This document shows positions 35,504 through 43,404 of a stretch of 64,000 nucleotides of DNA, piece by piece. Positions within the stretch are counted from its first letter, which is position 1. Each line of letters begins with the position of its first letter. This DNA comes from Verrucomicrobiales bacterium (GTDB lineage Bacteria > Verrucomicrobiota > Verrucomicrobiia > Verrucomicrobiales > DEV007), in contig JANQVJ010000005.1 of NCBI GenBank assembly GCA_030730365.1, positions 114,143-178,142 on the forward strand, read 5' to 3'. The translations under genes and the position numbers were made by a program. The notes below the pieces were generated by a model. It was not told where the DNA came from and ran no database searches. It saw nothing but the letters and a program-made list of their open reading frames with translations.

Positions 35504-35533
35504 CCCTCCCTAGTCGCCGATTTTTTCACCCCC

Positions 35534-36289
35534 ATGCGCGCCTTTTTCATCCTGTTCGGCAAAGAGCTGAGGTCATTTTTCCTCTCTCCGCTGGCCTATG
35601 TGGTGATGGCGCTGTTCACTTTCCTGAACGGATGGCTCTTCATCAGCATGGTCAAGGCGATGCAGTTGCAGGTCAGCGCGCGCAGTCTCATCTACAATCT
35701 GTTTTCTTCGGGCTGGTTCTGGATGGGGTATTTCATCCTTTTTCCCCTTATTACAATGCGGCTCTTCGCCGAAGAAAGGAAAATGGGCACGATCGAGGGC
35801 CTTCTCACCGCGCCGGTGCGCACGGCGGAGGTGGTCCTCGCGAAGTATGCCGCGACCGTCGTGGTTTACCTTGTCATTGTTGCTCCGGTCTTTCTCTTTT
35901 TCCCGCTCTTCCAGGCGGTCACCGGGGAGGGGGCCGCCTTTCACTCCGGTGCGGTCTGGGGCAGCGCCATGGGGTTGATCCTCGTGGGGCTCTTTAACGT
36001 CGCGATCGGGACGCTCGCCTCCGCCCTGACGACGAACCAGCTCATCGCGGCGATGCTAACTTTTGTCTTTGTGATGCTCCATTACTTCCTCGGATTCCTC
36101 CAGAATTTCGGGATGGTGCCGGGCTCGGCCTGGACGGCGGGGATGGCGTATTTTTCAACAACAGAGCACATCCAGTCGCTCAGCGAGGGGCTCATCGACA
36201 GTCGTCCGGTGATTTATTACCTCAGCTTCAGCGCGGTGCTGCTGGCCTTCACTCACCTCGTCATCGAGTCGAGGAAGTGGCGGGTTTGA
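35534..36289 (+). CDS. ABC transporter permease (GldF-like)
   Basis: The 251-residue inner-membrane subunit has six membrane helices and the ABC-2 type sequence LFGKELRSFFLSPLAYVVMALFTFLNGWLF...LITMRLFAEERKMGTIEGLLTAPV, a GldF/NosY-like pattern. It sits 30 bp after the ATPase gene and 28 bp before the GldG-like gene. The substrate of these exporters is not known; the name comes from gliding-motility genetics in Bacteroidetes and does not imply gliding here. Confidence 0.9.
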   Translation: MRAFFILFGKELRSFFLSPLAYVVMALFTFLNGWLFISMVKAMQLQVSARSLIYNLFSSGWFWMGYFILFPLITMRLFAEERKMGTIEGLLTAPVRTAEVVLAKYAATVVVYLVIVAPVFLFFPLFQAVTGEGAAFHSGAVWGSAMGLILVGLFNVAIGTLASALTTNQLIAAMLTFVFVMLHYFLGFLQNFGMVPGSAWTAGMAYFSTTEHIQSLSEGLIDSRPVIYYLSFSAVLLAFTHLVIESRKWRV

Positions 36290-36317
36290 TGCCCTGATAC
36301 GACAAAGGAATTCGAGA

Positions 36318-37850
36318 ATGGCGAAAAAGGATAAACAGACCCCGAAGAGCAAGGTCAGCCGGCCCGGCAAGACCGAGGGTGCCCTCTTGTCCTCGACGGG
36401 GCGTCGCCTCCAGCGCTACCGCACCGCCGCGCTCGTGGCGATCCAGGCGGTGCTGATTTTCATCGTCTTCCTCCAGGTGAACTACCTCAGCTGTCGCCGT
36501 CACAGCACCTGGGACCTCACTCAGAATCGGCGTTTCACGGTGTCTGATACGACGAAAAACTACCTCGGCAGTCTGGGCGGCGAAGTGCGTCTCGTGATGG
36601 CCTTTCTCGGCACCTCTGAGTTGCATTCCGAGGTCAAAGGTCTCGTCGCCGAGTATGACCGCATTGGTGGTGACGCGGTCTCGGCCGAGTATCTCGATCT
36701 CAGCCGCAGTCGCTCCCGCATCGCGGAATTGAAGGACAAACATCAACTCCAGTTCAGCGGCGATCAGATCGTCGTCTTCGGCGAATCGGGCCGCATTAAG
36801 ACGATCAGCGCGGAAGAACTCGTCGGCCGCGACGCCAACAGCGGGCGGGTCGTCGAATTCAAGGGCGAAGAGGTCCTCACCGCCGCGATTCTCGAAGTCA
36901 CCGAGCAGAAACAGCGCAAGATCTACCTCGTCACCGGCGACCGCCGCGCCGACGAACTCGTCCCCATTGCCGAACAACTCCAACCGCTCGCCAATGCGCA
37001 GAATGCGCGTCTCGAGGGTCTCGTCCTCGAAGGGCGCGAAGAGATTCCCGCAGACGCCGATGCTCTCTTTTTCCCGGGAAATTCCGAGGACCTCACCGAG
37101 CGTGAACTTACCCTCGTGCGGGACTACTGGGAGAGTCGCCGCGGCGGACTCGTCATCTTTCTCGATCCGAACGCGGAGACTCCTGTGCTGAACTCGCTGT
37201 TGCGCGAGCACGGCGTCGCGCCCCGGCCCGACCGGGTCCTCAGTGTCGTCAGCATCCCCGGGGTCGCCGCCCGCAAGACCTACGACGTCCCCGTCTCGCT
37301 GATGCCCGGCCCTGGCCCGACCCGCGACCTGCCCGCGCTCTCGACGCGGCTGATCGATCAGACGCAGTCCATCGAAGTCCTCTACGAGGACGACCTCCTG
37401 CTCTCGGAAAATATCCGGCCGCTCCCGCTTATGATCGCCGCGACCGGATTCTGGGGCGAGACCGATTACCAGGCCGAAGAGATCTCGTTCACCCCTGGGG
37501 TAGATCGCGGGCAGCCCGATCCCGTCTTTACTGCCGCCTCGGTCGAAAAGGGCGTGCAGGGAGATCCCGGCCTTTCCCAGGGCTCGTCGCGTCTCGTCGT
37601 CGTGGGCAATGCGAACGTCATCTCGCCCGAGGGGAACTCCGCCAAGGTCGCGGCCGACTTCACGATGGCCTCGCTCAACTGGGTCATGAACCGCGAGGAA
37701 CTGATGGGCATCTCGCCGCGTCGTCCGACCTTTTTCACCCTCAGCATCAGCCCCGACAAGGTTGCCTTTTTGCAGTCTCTCCTCATCATGGTCCTGCCAG
37801 GGGCGGCCCTGATCCTCGGGGGATTCGTTTGGATGCGACGCCGTGCCTAG
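36318..37850 (+). CDS. GldG-family ABC transport system auxiliary protein
   Basis: The 510-residue protein has a basic N-terminus and a helix near residues 36-54, a large periplasmic domain (TWDLTQNRRFTVSDTTKNYL, VSAEYLDLSRS, IYLVTGDRRADELVP) and a C-terminal helix (SLLIMVLPGAALILGGFVWMRRRA). This is the GldG/DUF7088-type arrangement. It follows the permease and precedes a DUF4340 gene by six bases, so all four are one operon. Confidence 0.88.
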   Translation: MAKKDKQTPKSKVSRPGKTEGALLSSTGRRLQRYRTAALVAIQAVLIFIVFLQVNYLSCRRHSTWDLTQNRRFTVSDTTKNYLGSLGGEVRLVMAFLGTSELHSEVKGLVAEYDRIGGDAVSAEYLDLSRSRSRIAELKDKHQLQFSGDQIVVFGESGRIKTISAEELVGRDANSGRVVEFKGEEVLTAAILEVTEQKQRKIYLVTGDRRADELVPIAEQLQPLANAQNARLEGLVLEGREEIPADADALFFPGNSEDLTERELTLVRDYWESRRGGLVIFLDPNAETPVLNSLLREHGVAPRPDRVLSVVSIPGVAARKTYDVPVSLMPGPGPTRDLPALSTRLIDQTQSIEVLYEDDLLLSENIRPLPLMIAATGFWGETDYQAEEISFTPGVDRGQPDPVFTAASVEKGVQGDPGLSQGSSRLVVVGNANVISPEGNSAKVAADFTMASLNWVMNREELMGISPRRPTFFTLSISPDKVAFLQSLLIMVLPGAALILGGFVWMRRRA

Positions 37851-37856
37851 TATGCC

Positions 37857-39761
37857 ATGAGAATCATCACCACCGCCATCCTCGCCGGGACCGTCATCGC
37901 CCTCGCGGTCGCGACCTATTTTGTGGATCGGGAACCGTCCGCCGGTGAGCGAGCCGCGGCGAGGGCGAATGTGCTGGTGCGTCTCGACATCGACGGGCTC
38001 GACCGCATCGCTATCGAAAAGGGCGGTATGAAGACGCTGCTGGTGAAGCGGGAAGGGTTCTGGTTCTTCTCCGAGCCGCAGGAGGACCGTGTCGACGCGA
38101 CCGTGATCCTCACGCTGCTCGATAAACTCAATCATCTCGGAGTCGTCGACACCATCAGCGGCGGGGAGAGTGGAATGAGCCCGGAGCAAATCGGACTGAG
38201 CGGTGACACGGCGATCCGCGTCACGCTCTCGGGTAAAGCCGGCGAAGAGGGCGAGGAAATTGAAGAGGTCATTGTTCTCGGGGCCGAAGCTCCGCGCACC
38301 GATTCGATTTACGCGAGTCGCGAAGGCGGCGGCGGGGGCACTTTCGTCATCAATACCAACCCGCGCGCCTGGTTGGAGAATCCGCTCGAGACGCTGCGCG
38401 ATCGTCGTGTCCTAGGCGTGCCGGTCGAGGCGGTGGTGCAACTCGTCATCCGGCAGGCGTCCGGTCAGATGTCTCTGCAACGGCGCGTCACGCCGCCTCT
38501 GCAGGACTGGGCACTCGTAGAACCGCTGCGAACCTGGGCGAATCGTGAAGCCCTCGATCAACTGCTCACCGACATCGGTGCGTTGCGTATCGAAGAAGTC
38601 GCCGCCGACGTTGTCGCGGGCGAACCGCTCCCCGATCCGCTTCCCGAAAAATCGGCGGTGCTCCAGTTTCAAGTCTACGGTGTCGAGCAACCGCTCACTA
38701 TTTATATGAAGGAAATCGAGCCCGGCGGGGAAGGGACTCGAGCGCTCGTCGAGGCCCGTGTCTCGGACCGGCCTCTCGTCTATCAAGTGCGATCAGACCT
38801 GCTCACGAAGCTGCCCGGCTCCGCCAACGATCTGCGCGACCGCACTCTCGCCCGCATCCCGATGGAGTTTCTCGACACCATCACCGTGCAGAGCCGCATT
38901 GATCCTCTCGTGTATCTCAAGGCCGACCGATCGGCAGAGAATCCGAACTGGACGGTGAAGCTGAACAATAATCTCGTGCCCGCCAATTTTGCCGAAGTCT
39001 CCGCTCTCGTGAACGCGGTGAACGAGGCCGCGATCCGCGAGTTCACTTCGGACTCTGCGGAGAACCTGACAGAATACGGACTGAATCCTCCGGCGCGGCG
39101 GGTCATCTTCAATCTCGTCTTTCCCGGTGCCCCGCTCGAGGACGGCAGCCCCGGTCAGGTCCAGCAAATGGCGCGCGTGCTCAATCTCGGCTGGCGCGAG
39201 GGTGATGAGGAGCGTCTCTACGCGAACTTCGAGGGTGAGCCCTATGTCTATCAGCTCGATCCCACTTTTGTGACCCATATCCCGACTCACCCGATCAAGT
39301 GGCGTTCGCTCAGTGTGCTGACTTTTAACCCGATGCACCTCAAGTCGATCACGCGGGAGATGCCGGAAAAAGAGAACCTGAAGCTCGACTACGACTACCG
39401 TCGCGACCAGTGGGCGGCCTCCCGCAGCGGGGTCGATGCCACACCGAGTCTCGACATTCCCTCGGCCAGGCGGCTTCGCGACCGGCTTGGGGCACTCACT
39501 GCGAGCGGGTGGTATCTCTCTCTTGGGCCCGCCTACGAGGCTCTCGAAACGCCCAGCGCCCAGTTCAAAATTGTCACGACCGAACTCGACCGGGCAACCA
39601 ATGAACCGATCGAGGTCACGCAGATCGTGACGCTGGCACCGGCTTCGACGAATCTTTACTTCGGCCGCATCGAAGGCTCGCCCGATGTCTTTTTCCTCGA
39701 TCACGAGACCTACCGTGATCTCATTAGACCGGTCACGACAGCGCGGATCTCCAATCCCTGA
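37857..39761 (+). CDS. DUF4340 domain-containing protein
   Basis: The 634-residue product starts with a membrane-anchor helix (IITTAILAGTVIALAVATYFV) and then the DUF4340 pattern (IDGLDRIAIEKGGMKTLLVKREGFWFFSEPQEDRVDATVILTLLDKLNHL), repeated in a second copy further on. The family is a regular companion of GldA-F-G modules and is likely a periplasmic, membrane-tethered partner. Its role is unknown. It begins 6 bp after the GldG-like gene and is followed 6 bp later by the diheme lipoprotein. Confidence 0.88.
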   Translation: MRIITTAILAGTVIALAVATYFVDREPSAGERAAARANVLVRLDIDGLDRIAIEKGGMKTLLVKREGFWFFSEPQEDRVDATVILTLLDKLNHLGVVDTISGGESGMSPEQIGLSGDTAIRVTLSGKAGEEGEEIEEVIVLGAEAPRTDSIYASREGGGGGTFVINTNPRAWLENPLETLRDRRVLGVPVEAVVQLVIRQASGQMSLQRRVTPPLQDWALVEPLRTWANREALDQLLTDIGALRIEEVAADVVAGEPLPDPLPEKSAVLQFQVYGVEQPLTIYMKEIEPGGEGTRALVEARVSDRPLVYQVRSDLLTKLPGSANDLRDRTLARIPMEFLDTITVQSRIDPLVYLKADRSAENPNWTVKLNNNLVPANFAEVSALVNAVNEAAIREFTSDSAENLTEYGLNPPARRVIFNLVFPGAPLEDGSPGQVQQMARVLNLGWREGDEERLYANFEGEPYVYQLDPTFVTHIPTHPIKWRSLSVLTFNPMHLKSITREMPEKENLKLDYDYRRDQWAASRSGVDATPSLDIPSARRLRDRLGALTASGWYLSLGPAYEALETPSAQFKIVTTELDRATNEPIEVTQIVTLAPASTNLYFGRIEGSPDVFFLDHETYRDLIRPVTTARISNP

Positions 39762-39767
39762 GGTTCC

Positions 39768-40472
39768 ATGGAACGGCCTCTATTCTGCGGCATGTCGGCG
39801 GTGCTGGTGAGTCTGGTCCTCGGCTCGTGTGCTGAGGACGCTCCGACAACCCCTGAGGATCCCAGGTTAGCGCCCGAGTCGGTCCCCGTCGCCGGAACCG
39901 GAGTCTACGGCGTGGTCTGCGCCGCCTGTCACGGGGTAAAAGGGGAGGGGAAAGAGGAACTTTTTAGCCCCTCTATCGCCGGATTGCCAGCCTGGTATGG
40001 CGAGGAGCAGTTGCGAAAGTTCCGGAGCGGGCAGCGCGGATTCCATCCCGAGGATCTCCCCGGGCAACAGATGCGGGCCATTTCCCTGACCCTGACAGAC
40101 GAACAGATCAGCGAGGCCGCCGCGTCCGTCGCGGTCATGCCGATGATCCCCACCACGGCACCTCCGGCCGGAGCCGACCTCGAAGGCGGGCGATTTCATT
40201 TTGCGAACGCCTGCATGGAGTGCCATCGCTACAACGGCATGGGCGAGATCGTCTTTCACAGCGCCCCCCTCGTCTCACTCAATGCGAGTTATCTGAAACG
40301 TCAACTCCGTCAGTATCGCGCCGGATGGCGCGGCGCTGCGGCCGGTGATCTCTACGGGCAAAAAATGGCCGATATCACTTCGCAACTTAGTGATGCCGAG
40401 ATCGACCGCCTGGTCGACTACATCGGTGCCCTCGCGCATGGGGACGACCCGCGCGGAGCGCGGGAGAAGTGA
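39768..40472 (+). CDS. Diheme c-type cytochrome lipoprotein
   Basis: The 234-residue protein has a lipobox (LVLGSCAED, Cys about 21) and two cytochrome c domains with heme motifs CAACH and CMECH, each followed by its axial-ligand region. It resembles cytochrome c4/c553-type electron carriers with repeated GQKM/GQQM segments. It is the last gene of the Gld-type operon, six bases after the DUF4340 gene. Whether it works with the transporter or is simply co-transcribed is not clear. Confidence 0.86.
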   Translation: MERPLFCGMSAVLVSLVLGSCAEDAPTTPEDPRLAPESVPVAGTGVYGVVCAACHGVKGEGKEELFSPSIAGLPAWYGEEQLRKFRSGQRGFHPEDLPGQQMRAISLTLTDEQISEAAASVAVMPMIPTTAPPAGADLEGGRFHFANACMECHRYNGMGEIVFHSAPLVSLNASYLKRQLRQYRAGWRGAAAGDLYGQKMADITSQLSDAEIDRLVDYIGALAHGDDPRGAREK

Positions 40473-40508
40473 AATTGGAAAACCAACTGCCCGATCGGCA
40501 CCCCAATC

Positions 40509-41193
40509 CTATTTTTCGGGAGCGTTTCTTTTCCCCTCGTCATTTACCTGCATTCCAGCAGGGTCCATCAGGATGGCCTTGATGAAGACGATCCTCCAGC
40601 TCCTGTCCTTTTTCTCTTCAGCCCATGCCTCGGTCTGCCCGTCCCAGATCGTGACTCTTTCGGGGTCTCTTGAGCCCGGGCCATCCGGGAAAAAGGCTTC
40701 GCCGGGTGAGGGAAGGTAGTATTCAAGATCGATCGTGTAACCATCCGCCCCGATGACCGGCACGATGCCCCATCGTTTCGCGGCATCCTGAACGAGCGCG
40801 TGCTCTCCTGAACGGGCCATGATGGATGATGCGGGAATTTCTTTCAGTGCGAGTTCTTTTAGCGCCGCTCTGATCGTTATCTGGAACTGCGGATCGGTGA
40901 AGACGCCGACGATCCCCCGCTTCGCCACATTCGTCGCCGGTAGATCAGTGCGTGGTGGTTGACTCAGAGCTTCTATGAACGACGCACGTTCGTCGAAGAC
41001 GCGGGCAGTTTTTCCATTTTCAACCTCGGGAAGATTAAACGAAGGGAAGATGAGTTCGAAAAACCGGGGTTTTTCCGCAACTTCGAGTTCTAGAAAAGTG
41101 ACATAGATCAGCCTTTCCCCCTGCGGATCAAAATCCTCCGCGAAAGCTGGGAAACCAGAGAGGAATATGATCAGTAAAAAAAAAGCGCCTCAT
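40509..41193 (-). CDS. Secretin-related secreted protein with a frameshift in a poly-T tract
   Basis: The intact frame for 40509-41180 reads a secreted protein of about 228 residues: ...FLSGFPAFAEDFDPQGERLIYVTFLELEV..., then FTDPQFQITIRAALKELALKEIPASSIMARSG and PVIGADGYTIDLEYYLPSP. Those blocks match part of the domain before the pore in verrucomicrobial secretin-like (Amuc_1098-type) proteins. The ATG at 41193 (MRRFFF...) is one base out of phase, because the tract at 41176-41184 has nine T residues on the coding strand where eight (or eleven) would be in frame. An upstream TGA blocks other starts. Sequencing error, slippage-dependent expression or recent inactivation are all possible. Confidence 0.72.
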
Positions 41194-41645
41194 AGACGCG
41201 ATATTGATTGAGTGGTGCATGGGGTCAAGCCGAAAGCGATCCGAAAGCGATCCGCGCGATACAAATCGCGGCTTCCATGCCGTCGATGGGGTCAGTGATC
41301 TCCGCGTTGAGTTTTGTCCTTTTGCAAAGGATTAAGTGAGAATGATTCGTCCTTTGCAAAAGGATAACGTTGAGGAAAGCGCAGCGTTCTGCGCTCTTCC
41401 CGAATGGGATCCTCGTTCGAGGGAGGCGCGGCCGCTGAATCTCGCCACGCGACCACCGCTGTCGCCCGGGCTGGGCTCTGCTACCTTTCCCCTGACCCTG
41501 CGCGGGGCGGGCGGCTTGGAAGTTCTTCAATCGCGTTCGGAAGGACTGATGACCTCATCCCCGAAATACGGACTGATTTCTGCTTTGATCTCGGCGCAGC
41601 TTCGTTTACAGTTCATCGGTGTTTGTTAAACCCTAACCAAGAACT
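41194..41645. other. Intergenic region with an operator-like double palindrome
   Basis: No gene is supported here; the frames present are short and overlap. TCCTTTTGCAAAGGA (41317-41331) and its reverse complement TCCTTTGCAAAAGGA (41350-41364) are separated by 18 bases, and each is itself nearly palindromic. A short direct repeat (CCGAAAGCGAT) occurs at about 41229-41251. The region separates the divergent secretin-related gene and the small cytochrome gene, so it must hold both promoters. Confidence 0.6.
41317..41364. promoter_or_regulatory. Paired inverted 15-mers, candidate operator
   Basis: Two 15-bp copies, exact reverse complements of each other, each with near-palindromic TCCTTT-TGC-AAAGGA structure, occur with centre spacing of 33 bp, about three helical turns. 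This is typical of two dimers of one DNA-binding protein. No regulator gene is adjacent. Which divergent gene is controlled is unknown. Confidence 0.55.
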
Positions 41646-42116
41646 ATGCGAAAAAGTATCCTCCTTGCCCCTCTCCTCGGTCTCCTCGCGCCGGCGCTCA
41701 CCGCCTCGGCTCAGGATAAGGTCGACTTCCAGACTCAAGTGTATCCGCTCATTAAGGCGAGCTGCGTGCAGTGCCACCGTCCCGAGCACGAAAGCCCCGA
41801 GCGCCCCGGTCGCATGATCAAGCCCAAGGGTGGTTATGTCTTCACCAATGCGGAGTCTCTCCTCGCTGCTGAAGGCGAAGAGGGAGCGAAATTTATCGTC
41901 CCCGGCAAGCCCGATGACAGCCGCATGATCCAGGTGGTGAAGCTCCCGATCGACGACGAATACCACTACCCGCCGGAAGGTAAGGCTCCCCAGTGGACCA
42001 AAGCCGAGATTGAGCTCGTCTCCAAATGGATCGCCGACGGAGCCGACTTCGGTGCCTGGAAAGAGGACGACAAGCCTCTCGAGTATCCCGTCTGGGACGG
42101 AAAAGAGAAGGAGTGA
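41646..42116 (+). CDS. Small secreted PSCyt1-type cytochrome c
   Basis: The 156-residue product has a signal peptide (MRKSILLAPLLGLLAPALTASAQ) and a single heme motif CVQCH in LIKASCVQCHRPEHESPERP. The downstream GKPDDSRMIQVVKLP...HYPPEGKAPQWTKAEIELVSKWIADGAD is the PSCyt1 pattern seen in PVC cytochromes. It is probably a periplasmic electron carrier. A hairpin and a strong intrinsic terminator follow within 35 bp, so it is monocistronic. Confidence 0.88.
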   Translation: MRKSILLAPLLGLLAPALTASAQDKVDFQTQVYPLIKASCVQCHRPEHESPERPGRMIKPKGGYVFTNAESLLAAEGEEGAKFIVPGKPDDSRMIQVVKLPIDDEYHYPPEGKAPQWTKAEIELVSKWIADGADFGAWKEDDKPLEYPVWDGKEKE

Positions 42117-42126
42117 TCCTTCCGTT

Positions 42127-42176
42127 TTTCTGAAATCACAATTTCAGAAAAGCCGGGGCGCGAGCTCCGGCTTTTT
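42127..42176 (+). terminator. Tandem hairpins with intrinsic terminator
   Basis: TTTCTGAAAT-CACA-ATTTCAGAAA (42127-42150) is a perfect 10-bp hairpin. It is immediately followed by AAAAGCCGG/CCGGCTTTT (42148-42156 and 42167-42175), a G+C-rich stem with a T run. The second is a classic rho-independent terminator, active in either direction; the first overlaps it and could be an alternative stem. Confidence 0.85.
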
Positions 42177-42370
42177 GCGTTTGTGGATCCTTTGCGAGCA
42201 TTCCGGCAAAGGCGACGTATTAGACTTTTTGCGGTAAAACGATACAAGAAAGATCGGCTCGGAATCCGATTTAGAAAGATGCAATGAAAAGAGCGGCAAA
42301 AGCGATTTCGCTGCTGGAAAAATTTCGTTGCGGGGGCCATCCCCGCGTGGCTAAAGTGGGGATTGGCCTT

Positions 42371-43393
42371 ATGTCTGCAAGTGATCTTCCATTAACCGGT
42401 TCCGTCGCCGCATCCGAGTTCGTGGACGCGTATCGCGTGATGCTCACGGCGAGGATCTTTGAAGACAAAATCTCGGCACTCTATCGCGGGGGCAAAATTG
42501 TCGGAGGAGTCTACGTGGGGCGGGGGCAGGAGGCCTTTAGCTGTGCCCTCGGCGGCCAGCTTGACCGCGCTCTCGGAGATGTCTACGCTCCGCTCATCCG
42601 CGACCAGGCGGGGCGGGGAGCTTTCGGCGAGGCCCTTATCGACGCCGCGCGCACCTACCTCGGCTCGGTCGAGGGTCCGATGCGGGGACGCGATGGTAAC
42701 ATTCACCGTGGTCGACCCCGCGAGGGCATGCCGGCGATGATCAGTCACCTCGGGTCCTCCATTTCAGTGATTAACGGTATGCTCATGGCGAAAAGATCCC
42801 GCGGACTCGCCGGATTCGTCGGTGGAGCATCAGCCGGAGACGGAGCCACCTCCACTGGTGCTTTTCACGAAGCGCTCAACCAGGCCGCCGTCGAGCGCCT
42901 CCCGCTCGTCCTCGCCGTCGCGGACAACCAATTCGCCTATTCCACGCCGACCTCGCGGCAGTATGCCTGCGCCGATCTTGCGGATCGTGCGATCGGCTAC
43001 GGCATCGCCGGCTACTCCATCGACGGGACTGATCTTATGGAATGTCTCCTCACCTTCCGACAGGCCATCGCGAGGGCGCGAGCGGGGGAGGGGCCGCAAC
43101 TCGTCGTAGGGAAATTGCTGCGCCTTTCCGGACACGGCGAGCATGATGACGCGAGCTACGTTCCCGATGAGGCTCGTGCCGGTCAGTGGGGAGGGGACTG
43201 CATCGTTCTCGCCCGGGAGCGTATCCTCGCGGAGGGTTATGCCGAGGAGTGCGCCCTGACCACTCTCGAAGACGAGGTCCAGGCCACGGTGGAGACGACC
43301 GTGGCCACTGTGCAGAGTGAAGCAGCCCCCGATCCCGCAAGGGAAAATTGGGAGGCCCTCGCGACCGGTCGCCTCATTGAGAGCCATTTCTAG
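42371..43393 (+). CDS. Thiamine diphosphate-dependent dehydrogenase E1 component alpha subunit
   Basis: This is the decarboxylating subunit of a 2-oxoacid (pyruvate, acetoin or branched-chain) dehydrogenase complex. From the ATG at 42371 (MSASDLPLTG) it has 340 residues. The TPP motif is GDGATSTGAFHEALNQAAVERLPLVLAVADNQFAYS. RGRDGNIHRG and RLSGHGEHDDASYVPDEARAG fit the E1-alpha family. No E1-beta, E2 or E3 gene is next to it; the following gene is a GntP permease. The substrate is uncertain. A frame beginning at 42284 adds a leader that is not like the family. Confidence 0.88.
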   Translation: MSASDLPLTGSVAASEFVDAYRVMLTARIFEDKISALYRGGKIVGGVYVGRGQEAFSCALGGQLDRALGDVYAPLIRDQAGRGAFGEALIDAARTYLGSVEGPMRGRDGNIHRGRPREGMPAMISHLGSSISVINGMLMAKRSRGLAGFVGGASAGDGATSTGAFHEALNQAAVERLPLVLAVADNQFAYSTPTSRQYACADLADRAIGYGIAGYSIDGTDLMECLLTFRQAIARARAGEGPQLVVGKLLRLSGHGEHDDASYVPDEARAGQWGGDCIVLARERILAEGYAEECALTTLEDEVQATVETTVATVQSEAAPDPARENWEALATGRLIESHF

Positions 43394-43404
43394 AAATTCA
43401 AGGG

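Noticed and set aside
34460-39761. Gliding motility operon
   Set aside because: The Gld-type genes are present in many non-gliding bacteria; without GldI-N or type IX secretion genes the motility reading is not supported.
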